Origin: Flavobacterium sp. CBA20B-1
GTDB lineage: Bacteria; Bacteroidota; Bacteroidia; Flavobacteriales; Flavobacteriaceae
DNA length: 64,000 bases
Reading direction: 5' to 3'
Assembly: GCF_028473145.1 (NCBI RefSeq)
Contig: NZ_CP092370.1
Location: 1,488,001 to 1,552,000 of the forward strand
Positions 49,551 through 57,748 of the stretch are shown here, one piece after another; position 1 is the first letter of the stretch, and the number at the start of each line of letters is the position of its first letter. The notes beneath the pieces were generated by a model. The model saw only the letters and a list, made by a program, of their open reading frames with translations, searched no databases and had not been told where the DNA came from. Position numbers and translations under genes: made by a program.

Positions 49551-50858
49551 ATGGCATCTATTAAGTACTTTATTCGAGGCAAAACCGAAAGTTTACAAAT
49601 CTACATTAGTTTTACAGCAGGCAGAACAATAAAACTGCAAAAGAAAACGGGTTTCGTGGTTAACACGAAAGACTGGAGCGACAAAACAAACCTACCTAAA
49701 CAAACCACAGCAGAAAATAAAAACCTTATTTCTAAACTTAATAAGTTAGAAAACTACATTTTTGACCGTTACAACGAAGATTTAACACAAAGTGTACTAA
49801 TTGATGCCGATTGGTTAGATGATTGCATAAACAAATGTTTTAACCGTGTTGAGAAAACCGATAATTCTATTTTTGTTAATTACATTCAATACATTATTGA
49901 TAACGCTAACACAAGAGAAGTACGAAATAACAAGATTGGTTTAAGTCCTAACACTTTAAAAAACTACAAACTATTTAAAAATCTTATTAACAATTATCAA
50001 AAACACATTAAGAAACAAATACAATTTAAAGAATTAAACAAGACGTTTACAGACAAGTTTAAAAACTGGTTACTTAAAGATAAAGGTTATTCGGTTAATT
50101 ATGCAGGGCGACAATTTGAAATGATTAAAACCGTTTGTATTGATGCCCAAAAAAACGATGTTGAGGTAACACCACATTCAACAAAACTAAAATCGTTTAA
50201 AGAGTCCGAAGATGATAAACACATACAAACATTGTCTTTTGATGAATTGGAACAAATACAAAATACCGAAATGCCTACGCCAATATTAAACGAAGTAAAA
50301 AAATGGATTTTGATCGGTTGTTACATTGGGCAACGTGGTAGCGATTTATTAAGTTTAACAACCGATAATTTACGAATTAACGCAAAAGGCGTATATGTAG
50401 ATATAATTCAACAGAAAACAAAAAAGCACGTTACAATTGGCGTTGTAAAAGATTATGTTGTAGATATTCTTACAAATGATTTTCCTAAACCAATATCGCA
50501 CCAACGTTTTAATAAATACATATCAAAGGTTTGTGAGATTGCCAAAATTAACCAAAAGATTAAAGGTTACAAATTCAACAACAAAACAAACAGACGAGAG
50601 TTTGCAACTTTTCCGAAATATGAATTAATAACCTCGCATTGTTTCAGGCGTTCGTTTGCAACCAATTTTTACAAGATGATGCCAACAGCCGTACTAATTG
50701 GAATTACTGGGCACACCACAGAACAAATGTTTTTAAAGTACATTAATCAAAGAGCCGATAAAGATGCCAATGCCGATTTATTTATGCAGTTCTTTGAACA
50801 GATGAACCAAAAACAAGAGCCGACAATGAAAGTAATAAAAAAAGTAAGTAACCAATAA
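49551..50858 (+). CDS. int: tyrosine recombinase / integrase
   Basis: The 435-residue integrase would excise and insert the island at tRNA-Leu. It has a Bacteroidota-type N-terminal arm-binding domain (QKKTGFVVNTKDWSDKTNLP), a SAM-like core-binding domain (about residues 95-200) and the catalytic domain: first Arg in GCYIGQRGSDLLSL (about 262), HxxR as TSHCFRRSFATNF (about 363), His in GITGHTTEQMFLKYIN (about 388) and the nucleophile Tyr in the same segment. The ORF begins 200 bases inside attL and points into the island. Confidence 0.95.
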   Translation: MASIKYFIRGKTESLQIYISFTAGRTIKLQKKTGFVVNTKDWSDKTNLPKQTTAENKNLISKLNKLENYIFDRYNEDLTQSVLIDADWLDDCINKCFNRVEKTDNSIFVNYIQYIIDNANTREVRNNKIGLSPNTLKNYKLFKNLINNYQKHIKKQIQFKELNKTFTDKFKNWLLKDKGYSVNYAGRQFEMIKTVCIDAQKNDVEVTPHSTKLKSFKESEDDKHIQTLSFDELEQIQNTEMPTPILNEVKKWILIGCYIGQRGSDLLSLTTDNLRINAKGVYVDIIQQKTKKHVTIGVVKDYVVDILTNDFPKPISHQRFNKYISKVCEIAKINQKIKGYKFNNKTNRREFATFPKYELITSHCFRRSFATNFYKMMPTAVLIGITGHTTEQMFLKYINQRADKDANADLFMQFFEQMNQKQEPTMKVIKKVSNQ

Positions 50859-50873
50859 CAAATACAAAGTAAA

Positions 50874-51611
50874 ATGAAAAACGAATTAATACAATTAGAC
50901 GAATTAAAAAACGAACTGAACCATTTACGCAACCAACAGGGCGAAAAAGTTACAAAGGCGTTTGATATAGAATATACTTACGAAAGTAATAAAATAGAGG
51001 GCAATACATTAACCTTACAAGAAACAGCGTTAGTAATTGAAAAAGGTTTAACCATTGGCGGTAAAACATTAAACGAACATTTAGAGGCAATAAACCACGC
51101 CCACGCAATAGAGTTTATTAAAGAACTGGCAAAAGATAAAAATAACATTACCGAACGTGATATATTGCAAATACACCGTTTAATATTGCAAGGTATTAAT
51201 AACGAAAATGCAGGAAAGTATCGCAATGTGCAGGTACTTATTTCGGGTGCAAAACACGTACCGCCACAGCCTTATTTAGTACAGAAAGAAATGGAAAGTT
51301 TATTTATTTGGTACAACGAAAACAAAAACCACTTACACCCAGTTGTATTAAGTGCTGAAATGCACGAACGTTTAGTAACAATACACCCATTTATAGACGG
51401 TAACGGTAGAACTTCACGGCTGTTAATGAACTTGATTTTATTACAAAATGGTTTCCCTATTGCTATTTTAAAAGGCGATGCAGATAACCGTTTAAAATAC
51501 TACAACGCATTAGAAACAGCACAAATAAACAACAATAAACAACCTTTTGTAAACTTTATCATTGAGAATATAAAAGATACTATGCAACGAATTATTACGG
51601 TGGTTAAATAA
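50874..51611 (+). CDS. class II Fic family protein (AMPylase-type)
   Basis: Fic enzymes transfer AMP or related groups from nucleotides to protein hydroxyls. The 245-residue protein has a complete active site HPFIDGNGRTSRLLMNL (about residues 165-181) and an N-terminal inhibitory motif SNKIEGN (about residues 38-44), matching (S/T)xxxE(G/N), so it is class II and auto-inhibited in cis. Such proteins are found in phage-defence and toxin-antitoxin settings but the target here is unknown. It starts 15 bases after int, so they share a transcript. Confidence 0.9.
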   Translation: MKNELIQLDELKNELNHLRNQQGEKVTKAFDIEYTYESNKIEGNTLTLQETALVIEKGLTIGGKTLNEHLEAINHAHAIEFIKELAKDKNNITERDILQIHRLILQGINNENAGKYRNVQVLISGAKHVPPQPYLVQKEMESLFIWYNENKNHLHPVVLSAEMHERLVTIHPFIDGNGRTSRLLMNLILLQNGFPIAILKGDADNRLKYYNALETAQINNNKQPFVNFIIENIKDTMQRIITVVK

Positions 51612-51637
51612 ACATTGAATTTTTGTATATATAAATT

Positions 51638-52126
51638 ATGAAAAAGAATTGCACAAAAAACAGCGAATTTACTTTACGTTTTTCTAGTAAAGTTAATATA
51701 GAAGATTCTATGTTATTTTTTTTTAATAGAATGATATTTCTAGAAGATCAATTGTTTATAGAATTATACAATAGAGAAGTTGAGATTGGAAACACAAATG
51801 AAGTTTTACAAGTGTTTTACTTTATGACAATGGATAGGATTTTTAACCGAAAGTTTGGCAAAAGTCCAATTGTATTAAATAAAGAAGAATTGTTATTGAC
51901 GGTTAAAGGCAAAGTTTATTTAACAAACACTGGTTTTGAGTTAGAAAATAACAAGTATAATCTTAGTGTAAAAAGCAACTTACAACCCAATAAAGTTAAT
52001 CAAGACAAAACTAAAAAGATCAATGAAAACAAGCAAAAATTACCTGACAAAGTAGAAGATTTAACACCAAACCAAAGAGCATTTTTACTTGTAATGATGA
52101 GAAATAAACAAAATACTAACAAATAA
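51638..52126 (+). CDS. island protein of unknown function
   Basis: The 162-residue protein has no signal peptide. It starts MKKNCTKNSEFTLRFSSKVN, has an aromatic/acidic middle (MLFFFNRMIFLEDQLFIELY) and a hydrophilic Lys/Asn-rich linker before DLTPNQRAFLLVMMRNKQN. I recognise no family. It lies 26 bases after the Fic gene and 12 before the next, so it is part of the same transcript. Confidence 0.6.
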   Translation: MKKNCTKNSEFTLRFSSKVNIEDSMLFFFNRMIFLEDQLFIELYNREVEIGNTNEVLQVFYFMTMDRIFNRKFGKSPIVLNKEELLLTVKGKVYLTNTGFELENNKYNLSVKSNLQPNKVNQDKTKKINENKQKLPDKVEDLTPNQRAFLLVMMRNKQNTNK

Positions 52127-52138
52127 ATAATTAAGACT

Positions 52139-52429
52139 ATGACACAAAAATTAATTAACCGTTTTGAAAATTCAAAATACAATAATTCAGATTTATTTAA
52201 AATTTCATTGTTAACATTAAATAACCCATCTGAAAAAAACATTGAAAGTTTAACAGAGAAAGTTTTAGAATGTGTAGAAAAGGAAGAAGAAATTTGTAAA
52301 TCATCAAAGGAGTTTTTCGGTGAGAATGATGATTATGAATATGATAGCAATTTAGTATCAATTGTAAAACATTTAGAAAAGGAATTAAAAACCAACTTAT
52401 CTAAAGAGTTGAGCGATTTTAACTTGTAA
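52139..52429 (+). CDS. small acidic island protein of unknown function
   Basis: The 96-residue protein is strongly acidic, especially in VLECVEKEEEICKSSKEFFG and ENDDYEYDSN, and mostly helical. Its charge would suit a DNA mimic or inhibitor, but that is speculation. No family recognised. It sits between two other unknown genes in the Fic transcript. Confidence 0.55.
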   Translation: MTQKLINRFENSKYNNSDLFKISLLTLNNPSEKNIESLTEKVLECVEKEEEICKSSKEFFGENDDYEYDSNLVSIVKHLEKELKTNLSKELSDFNL

Positions 52430-52450
52430 ACTAAAAATATACTGGCGTGT

Positions 52451-53146
52451 ATGGATTATGTAAGTCAAGAAGATATGTTTTATTACTATTATCAAAAATA
52501 TTTTAATAAAAACAATCATAAAAACGAGTATGATTTTATAATAGAAGAAATTCAAAGAATTGAAAATGCAGAAAATGAATATAAAAAATTATGTTCGTTA
52601 GATAAAAAAACACTTTTTGAGGTAATTAAAAGAGAAGATTATCGAGGTTTTAAAACTAAAGATTTTAATCAATGCTCAACCTCAATTATAGATCATGTAG
52701 TTAAATCTTTTTTAAATCAAAAATATGTACAGTTGCGTAATGTAAGCGGAATTAACAAAAATTATCTTCAATATAAATTAAAACATTTTGAATCAATTTA
52801 TAAATTAAAAATAGACAAAATACATGATAATAACAGGGTTAAAAACCAATATGAAGATATTTTTAAGGGAGATGACAACACCAACTTTCTAATATTTAAA
52901 ACCTATGCTGAAAAACATATTATTGATTTTTATGCAGATTTTAGTTTTATATTTCAAAGAATGATTAAAGAAGAAAGATTACATAAAATAAAGCATTTTG
53001 ATTTTATGAATTGGTTAAAGACAAGTGATTATATTTCTGAAAAAGTTTATGATGATTTTATTAAAAAAGGAACATTTAGCACAAAATACAATTCGGCACA
53101 AAGAGAAAACAACTACAATAATATTTTAAACGACTTACTTAAATAG
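52451..53146 (+). CDS. island protein of unknown function, helical and charged
   Basis: The 231-residue protein begins MDYVSQEDMFYYYYQKYFNK and is rich in Lys, Glu, Asn and aromatic residues with no membrane segment. Phrases such as FIEEIQRIENAENEYKKLCS and FLIFKTYAEKHIIDFYADFS suggest a helical fold. I recognise no family. A 13-base sequence ATACTGGCGTGTA directly precedes the start and recurs before the replication gene. Confidence 0.55.
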   Translation: MDYVSQEDMFYYYYQKYFNKNNHKNEYDFIIEEIQRIENAENEYKKLCSLDKKTLFEVIKREDYRGFKTKDFNQCSTSIIDHVVKSFLNQKYVQLRNVSGINKNYLQYKLKHFESIYKLKIDKIHDNNRVKNQYEDIFKGDDNTNFLIFKTYAEKHIIDFYADFSFIFQRMIKEERLHKIKHFDFMNWLKTSDYISEKVYDDFIKKGTFSTKYNSAQRENNYNNILNDLLK

Positions 53147-53149
53147 TTT

Positions 53150-53184
53150 TCCATAAATCGGAAAAAACTACCATAAATCGGAAA
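53150..53184 (+). promoter_or_regulatory. tandem iteron-like repeat before the HTH gene
   Basis: CCATAAATCGGAAA occurs twice with an exact 20-base period (53150 and 53170), and each copy has the inverted ends TTTTCC/GGAAAA or nearly so. It lies 52 bases before the HTH gene. It may be an operator or excisionase-binding site, or an origin. Confidence 0.5.
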
Positions 53185-53235
53185 TGAAACCGATAGAAAT
53201 TTGTTGAGATAATTAATTATAAAATTATTTCGACA

Positions 53236-53514
53236 ATGGAACAAATACAATTTATCCAAACTACACCCGAACAACTGCAAGAGCAGATTAACAAGGGTGT
53301 TAAAAGTCAGTTAGAGGACTTTTTAAAACACTTCAAACCGCAACAACCAAACGACTACCTAACACGCCAGGAGGTTGCAGAACTTTTTAAAGTAGATTTA
53401 TCAACCGTTCACAACTGGTGCAAATCGGGTAAACTAAAACCGTACGGAATTGGTGCAAGGGTGTATTTTTTACGTGCCGATATAGATAATTGTTTAACAC
53501 CTTTAAACGATTAG
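53236..53514 (+). CDS. excisionase-like helix-turn-helix protein
   Basis: The 92-residue protein ends in a MerR/excisionase-type winged HTH: DYLTRQEVAELFKVDLSTVH, then NWCKSGKLKPYGIGARVYFL. The N-terminal 35 residues form an extra helix (TTPEQLQEQINKGVKSQLED). In Bacteroidota integrative elements such genes act as excisionase or replication-control proteins. It is placed between the iteron-like repeats and the replication gene, consistent with such a role. Confidence 0.85.
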   Translation: MEQIQFIQTTPEQLQEQINKGVKSQLEDFLKHFKPQQPNDYLTRQEVAELFKVDLSTVHNWCKSGKLKPYGIGARVYFLRADIDNCLTPLND

Positions 53515-53516
53515 TT

Positions 53517-53936
53517 ATGAGTACTGGCAACGTAAGAACTCCCGATTTTTATACGCATATTTTTTATTTAACCCACGAAGTAAAATCATACAGCGTATTT
53601 ACTCACAACTTTATAAAATCGTCTAACATTCAACTTTTAACCGAAACGTTACGCATAGAGGTATATCGTGGTAAATCAAACGCCAAAGGAATAGAAACTT
53701 ATTTACGTTTACGCACCTCAACCAACTGGCAAACGTGCGAAATGGTTACGGGTTTACGCCCAACAAAGAACCGTAATGTATTTTACGGAGATAGAAAAGT
53801 AAACGGCAAACGTAATCTTTTAATATTTGAATATTTAGACAACGACAAGGCGTTAAAAATAGACGTTTATAGGGCGTTTTATCCCAACACACCAAAAATA
53901 CTACAAGATATATTAAAACGTAATTATAACGCATAA
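53517..53936 (+). CDS. island protein of unknown function, follows the HTH gene
   Basis: The 139-residue basic protein starts at the ATG at 53517, two bases after the HTH stop, so the two are coupled. It has a beta-rich centre: LRIEVYRGKSNAKGIETYLR, CEMVTGLRPTKNRNVFYGDR and LLIFEYLDNDKALKIDVYRA. Its position between HTH and replication genes points to a role in maintenance of the element. Family unknown. Confidence 0.6.
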   Translation: MSTGNVRTPDFYTHIFYLTHEVKSYSVFTHNFIKSSNIQLLTETLRIEVYRGKSNAKGIETYLRLRTSTNWQTCEMVTGLRPTKNRNVFYGDRKVNGKRNLLIFEYLDNDKALKIDVYRAFYPNTPKILQDILKRNYNA

Positions 53937-53968
53937 AAAAAGAGGTACAGCAAAACGTACCTCTTATT
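53935..53968 (+). terminator. terminator after the HTH gene pair
   Basis: The stem AAGAGGTAC / GTACCTCTT follows an A-tract and precedes a T-rich stretch. Confidence 0.75.
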
Positions 53969-54028
53969 TGTTCAGTTTTCAATATTCAATACTGGCGTGT
54001 AAGAATATATGCCAAAGATAAATAAAAA

Positions 54029-55327
54029 ATGATAGATTTTTTAAAAATATTAATAACCAATAAAACATTGATTAATAAAATCAATGCAAACCCTTTGTTG
54101 ATATGGCACAACAAACAAGAAAGATTATCACACTTTGACTTTGAAACGGTTTTATCTAAAGAAACAAAAATCTACAACGGTGTTTTATTCTGTTTTTACG
54201 AAAACAAATTAGAGATACTTTTTAGACCACATTATTATTTTAACGATAATCTGCACAATGCAAATGATTTTAGTGCAGCTAACTGTATCATGGTTATTTA
54301 TCGGTTAATAAAGGAGTTGTGTTTAACCGAAAATACTAACGAATTAAAAATAATTAATATCGAGTACGGCATTAATGTAATTAGTCCGATAGACTGCAAA
54401 GAATTGATAACGTTTATCGAGTATCATGGAAAGAATAAATTTAGAGAAGATGATAATTTAGCATATAGCAAAAAAAGTTATTCTGAAACCAAAAACGGAA
54501 CGGCAAATAAGTACAAGATTATAAAGGCATATAATAAAGGGTTACAATTCCCCGATTATTGCGATATAAATACGTTTCGTTTTGAGGTTAAGAGTAAACA
54601 AACAAAGTATATCAAACCGTTAGGAATTGAAACAATTGCAGACTTATTAAAACCTGAAACATACAAAACATTATCAAACGAACTTATAAAGGAATTTAAC
54701 GAGGTTTTAATATTAGGAAATAGTCAGGAATATAAAACCCTTACAACAAAGGAAAACAATCTATTAAACAAATACCTTAATCCTAATAACTGGTTTAAGG
54801 TAAAACAAATACGCCGAAACAAATTAGGTAAAATTATAAATCGAAACCGATTCAGCAAAACAAAAGAAAGGTATTTAAAATTGGTAAACAAAACAGGTTA
54901 TAATATCCATACAGAACTAAAAAATATCATAATTGAAAAACTAAAAAATTTAGAGCAAAAGGGTGCGTTTTCCACACCTATAGAAAAAAGGCAAAAGGGT
55001 GCATATTCCACTATTAATATAATTGGAAACTGCACCCCTCTACCTAAACAAAACTGTATTATTACTGGTTTAGATATTTCAATGCAAAAAGAGGGTAGTT
55101 TTTTACTTTCGCATACAGGGTTAAAATATTATTACACCCATAACAGAAAAGTATTTGATGAGGTTAAAAATAAATACCTATCTGTAAAATGGTTTAATAC
55201 CGATATAGAAACGCAAATAAAAGAAATTGCGCATAATATCCGGAACACCGCTAACAACCAAAAAATAAAACAAGAGAGAATTTATAAACCATCTCAACTA
55301 AACATTTTAAACACGTTGGGAATTTAA
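54029..55327 (+). CDS. putative replication initiation protein of the element
   Basis: The 432-residue protein has a central segment, YKIIKAYNKGLQFPDYCDIN and TFRFEVKSKQTKYIKPLGIE, that resembles the YDKxxE...LRFE region of phage/plasmid replication initiators of the Phage_CRI/RstA/gpII kind. A DILTNKTLINKINANPLLIW-like N-terminus and a basic C-terminal part (VKQIRRNKLGKIINRNRFSK) follow that plan. A clean HUH motif is not obvious to me, so a rolling-circle function is only a proposal. It begins 29 bases after a TACTGGCGTGTA repeat. Confidence 0.4.
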   Translation: MIDFLKILITNKTLINKINANPLLIWHNKQERLSHFDFETVLSKETKIYNGVLFCFYENKLEILFRPHYYFNDNLHNANDFSAANCIMVIYRLIKELCLTENTNELKIINIEYGINVISPIDCKELITFIEYHGKNKFREDDNLAYSKKSYSETKNGTANKYKIIKAYNKGLQFPDYCDINTFRFEVKSKQTKYIKPLGIETIADLLKPETYKTLSNELIKEFNEVLILGNSQEYKTLTTKENNLLNKYLNPNNWFKVKQIRRNKLGKIINRNRFSKTKERYLKLVNKTGYNIHTELKNIIIEKLKNLEQKGAFSTPIEKRQKGAYSTINIIGNCTPLPKQNCIITGLDISMQKEGSFLLSHTGLKYYYTHNRKVFDEVKNKYLSVKWFNTDIETQIKEIAHNIRNTANNQKIKQERIYKPSQLNILNTLGI

Positions 55328-55338
55328 TATTATGAACT

Positions 55339-55674
55339 ATGAGTTACGTAAATGAAAGAAACTTGAAAGATTATGTGTCTGATTTAGCAAATCAAAAGGT
55401 AAAGGATATTTTAGAAAACAAGATACGAGCCAAATTTAATAGTTTGCCCAGTAAAACATTTGAAAATCAAAAATATTATTTAGTTTCTGAAATAGAGAAT
55501 ACAACAGTATCTTTTATCAATGAAATAGCGAATGTTATTTCACAAAACTTTAACAACACAGAAGTAAATTTAAACCAAATAAGTTCTACGCAAATGGCGA
55601 ATAGAGAAAAATACTATCGGCAGGAATCTATCAATAAATATCTGGATGGTTTAATTTCAAAATACAGTTTTTAA
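55339..55674 (+). CDS. small island protein of unknown function
   Basis: The 111-residue helical protein begins MSYVNERNLKDYVSDLANQK and ends YYRQESINKYLDGLISKYSF. It starts 12 bases after the putative replication gene and is likely co-expressed with it. No family recognised. The terminator at 55682-55718 follows. Confidence 0.55.
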   Translation: MSYVNERNLKDYVSDLANQKVKDILENKIRAKFNSLPSKTFENQKYYLVSEIENTTVSFINEIANVISQNFNNTEVNLNQISSTQMANREKYYRQESINKYLDGLISKYSF

Positions 55675-55681
55675 AAATAAT

Positions 55682-55718
55682 CCAAACCTATTAACTTATT
55701 TTAGTTAGTAGGTTTGTT
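55682..55718. terminator. bidirectional terminator in the island
   Basis: The stem CAAACCTATTAAC / GTTAGTAGGTTTG (one mismatch) lies between convergent genes. Confidence 0.7.
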
Positions 55719-56028
55719 ATTGTATATTCTCAATATCATTTATCTGATTTTGTATAATATCATTTTGTAATTCTTGTTCACTTCTATTTAATTCCGTTTG
55801 AAACTTAATATCATTTATTTGGTTCGTTTTCAAATTTTTATATTCTTCAGTTTCTTTCTTAAAATCTTCAAAATCATTCTTAAGAATTTTAATGCTCTTT
55901 TCTTGAGTAGTACTTTTTTTTAATAGTTCTTCCAAATTTTTATTCAGTTCGTTAATTTGAAATAAATTAAAAACGGTAATACCAAATAACAGAATGATGG
56001 TAAAAGTTGTAACTTTTTTAGTGTTCAT
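55717..56028 (-). CDS. membrane-anchored coiled-coil protein
   Basis: The 103-residue protein has one N-terminal membrane segment (VTTFTIILLFGITVFNLF, about residues 6-23) followed by a long charged helix with heptad-like spacing (INELNKNLEELLKKSTTQEK...FKTELNRSEQELQNDIIQNQ). It could be a spanin- or holin-accessory-like or an anchor protein; no family recognised. It is the only minus-strand gene of the island besides the transposase. Confidence 0.55.
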   Translation of the reverse strand: MNTKKVTTFTIILLFGITVFNLFQINELNKNLEELLKKSTTQEKSIKILKNDFEDFKKETEEYKNLKTNQINDIKFQTELNRSEQELQNDIIQNQINDIENIQ

Positions 56029-56113
56029 AGTATTTTAAATTATAAGTTCCATCAAATTAAATCAAAAATAATCAATTTGCTCCGTTAGAAAATGAAATAA
56101 ATTAATAGTATAA

Positions 56114-57089
56114 ACCCTTGGTGCATTATTAAACGAGATTAATTTTTAGGTTGTTAATATTTCTATTAAACACAAATTTATTCAAATATTGAATAGTTGT
56201 CAGTGTTGTAATTTTAGCCAGAATTCTTGTTTTAAATCCTTCAAAGGTCTTTGCGTAATTTCTTCTAATCATAAATTGGTCACACAATTGTGAGAACAGA
56301 GTTTCAATTCTTTTTCTATATTTTTTGAAATGATAAAATTGAGGTTTATAACCTTTTTGATTTTTTCTTTTCGGAGTTTCTAATTGGATATTGACCTGGT
56401 TAAATAAATCAAGTTGAATGGTTTGTGAAAGATAACCTTTATCTCCAAGTAAAACACAATCAGACATTTGCTTTCTTATATCCTGCAAATAATGAATATC
56501 GTGGACAGAGGCAGGAGATAAATCAAAACTTTGAAAAACACCAGAAATTGAGCAAACAGCGTGTAATTTATAGCCATAAAAATGTAAATTTTGTGAAGCA
56601 CAAAATCCCTTGTTGGGAATGGCATAATCGACCTCCTTACATATTTTACTTCTGGAAGAACGTGCTATTTTACACACTTCCAAGGGCATACTATCGACCA
56701 CAAAATAGTTTTCAAACTCATTAAATTTTTTTACCATTTTCATTCTGATTTCTTCGATAAATGGAAATAATTTTCTTTTTCTTCTGTTGTAAACACTTCG
56801 CTCAATTTTAGATTCAATTTCAAAACCCTTAATTTCTCTAAATAGCTGATGTTCAGAATCAATCGATTTAAATTCTGACAAGATTATTAAATTAATTAAT
56901 TCAATATCAGATAGTTTAGGCTTTATTGGTTTAAAATATAAATTCTCTTTTTCCGAAATTTTCCGCAATTCCTTCAAAATTAATTTGTAACTTGCTTCTA
57001 AGTTGCTCATGATTGTATTTGATTGTCAGTCAATACAATATACTACTTTTTTGTATATTGAGCAACTTTTTATATAATGCACTACGGGT
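56114..57089 (-). mobile_element. complete IS982-family insertion sequence
   Basis: The element has terminal inverted repeats ACCCTTGGTGCATTAT (56114-56129) and its partner ATAATGCACTACGGGT (57074-57089), matching at 14 of 16 positions, and is flanked by a perfect 7-base target duplication AGTATAA (56107-56113 and 57090-57096). Total length 976 bp. The intact ends, open transposase and exact duplication suggest recent insertion into the island. Confidence 0.95.
56129..57010 (-). CDS. IS982-family transposase
   Basis: The 293-residue DDE transposase shows FVVDSMPLEVCKIARSSRSK (first Asp, about residue 110), VCSISGVFQSFDLSPASVHD (about 150-170), CVLLGDKGYLS (second Asp, about 189) and FKKYRKRIETLFSQLCDQF (Glu, about 237) as expected for IS982. 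The gene is full-length and its stop overlaps the left inverted repeat by one base. Confidence 0.95.
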   Translation of the reverse strand: MSNLEASYKLILKELRKISEKENLYFKPIKPKLSDIELINLIILSEFKSIDSEHQLFREIKGFEIESKIERSVYNRRKRKLFPFIEEIRMKMVKKFNEFENYFVVDSMPLEVCKIARSSRSKICKEVDYAIPNKGFCASQNLHFYGYKLHAVCSISGVFQSFDLSPASVHDIHYLQDIRKQMSDCVLLGDKGYLSQTIQLDLFNQVNIQLETPKRKNQKGYKPQFYHFKKYRKRIETLFSQLCDQFMIRRNYAKTFEGFKTRILAKITTLTTIQYLNKFVFNRNINNLKINLV

Positions 57090-57096
57090 AGTATAA

Positions 57097-57535
57097 ATTA
57101 AAATATAGTAACAATAACCATCAAAGAAGAATAAGATAACTACAAAAAAGTAAAATCTTTTTTTGATCCGACTATCATTACACCCCTATACCCCTATATT
57201 TTGCATTTTCGGTATGTACGCGAACAATCCTATATAATGATATGGTCACAACAACAATCACAAATTATACTTTTATTTTCTTTTAAATCAACTTACTGCA
57301 TAGTATCAGTAAGGAATAATAAAAAAAAGAAAGACACTTTTAAAGGAAAACGTCATATTTCACTATATCAGTAGTAGTACAAACGTACTACAACACAATA
57401 AATATAAAATTTAAAACTTTGAACAGATTTGATACTTTTAAAGTTATTTAAAATACACTTTTTTTAAAATGTTCTGCAAATGTTCGGAAGAACGCAAATA
57501 AAAAACCCTTAACTATTGAAAGTCAAGGGTTTTTG
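57097..57535. other. non-coding right end of the island
   Basis: This 439-base stretch is very AT-rich and carries no gene I can support. It contains a tandem ACCCCTATACCCCTAT (57181-57197), a palindrome-like AGTAGTACAAACGTACTACA (57372-57391), the right arm site AAATGTTCGGAAGA (57478-57491) and a terminator hairpin AAAAACCCTT / AAGGGTTTTT (57500-57534) that serves the tRNA-Leu. Confidence 0.6.
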
Positions 57536-57559
57536 TGCGGGTGATAGGACTCGAACCTA
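57528..57559 (-). repeat. attR: 3' end of the intact tRNA-Leu
   Basis: Partner of 49310-49341. This copy completes the tRNA and was probably brought by the island. Confidence 0.92.
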
Positions 57560-57617
57560 CACACCTTGCAGCACCAGATCCTAAGTCTGGCGTGTCTACC
57601 AATTTCACCACACCCGC
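57536..57617 (-). tRNA. tRNA-Leu(UAG)
   Basis: Read on the minus strand the gene starts GCGGGTGTGGTGAAATTGGT with a D-loop, anticodon stem CCAGA / TCTGG with loop CTTAGGA (anticodon TAG), a long variable arm typical of leucine, T-arm GGTTCGAGTCC and acceptor CACCCGC plus discriminator A. The acceptor stem pairs perfectly. CCA is not encoded. The anticodon decodes CUN codons. The gene's 3' part is the attachment site of the island. Confidence 0.95.
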
Positions 57618-57748
57618 GGTTTGGTAAGAACTATTCGTTCTTGTAAGACGGTGCAAATATACAAATGCTTTTTTATTCTGCAACAAAAAATCATTAAATT
57701 TTTATCGTTATATTTGTTGTAAACAATACAAATCATTTAATTCATATA

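Larger units (their letters stand above)
49310..57559 (+). mobile_element. 8.25-kb genomic island in the 3' end of tRNA-Leu(UAG)
   Basis: The island is bounded by the direct repeats 49310-49341 and 57528-57559 and carries a tyrosine integrase next to attL. Cargo in order: integrase, Fic protein, three unknown genes, an excisionase-like HTH protein, an unknown gene, a putative replication initiator, an unknown gene, a membrane coiled-coil gene, an IS982-family element and a 440-base non-coding tail. No conjugation, capsid or relaxase gene of a known type is seen, so it is a small integrative element that would need a helper for transfer. Genes are more AT-rich than the flanks. The right end supplies the functional tRNA 3' end. 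Confidence 0.9.

Noticed and set aside
54961..55040. The near-repeat KGAFSTPIEKRQKGAYST in the putative replication protein as a domain duplication
   Set aside because: Just a short internal similarity of about seven residues repeated once; too little to call a duplicated domain.
57181..57197. ACCCCTATACCCCTAT as the start of a CRISPR or repeat array
   Set aside because: Just two adjacent 8-base units, no spacers or further copies. No CRISPR array is seen in the window.
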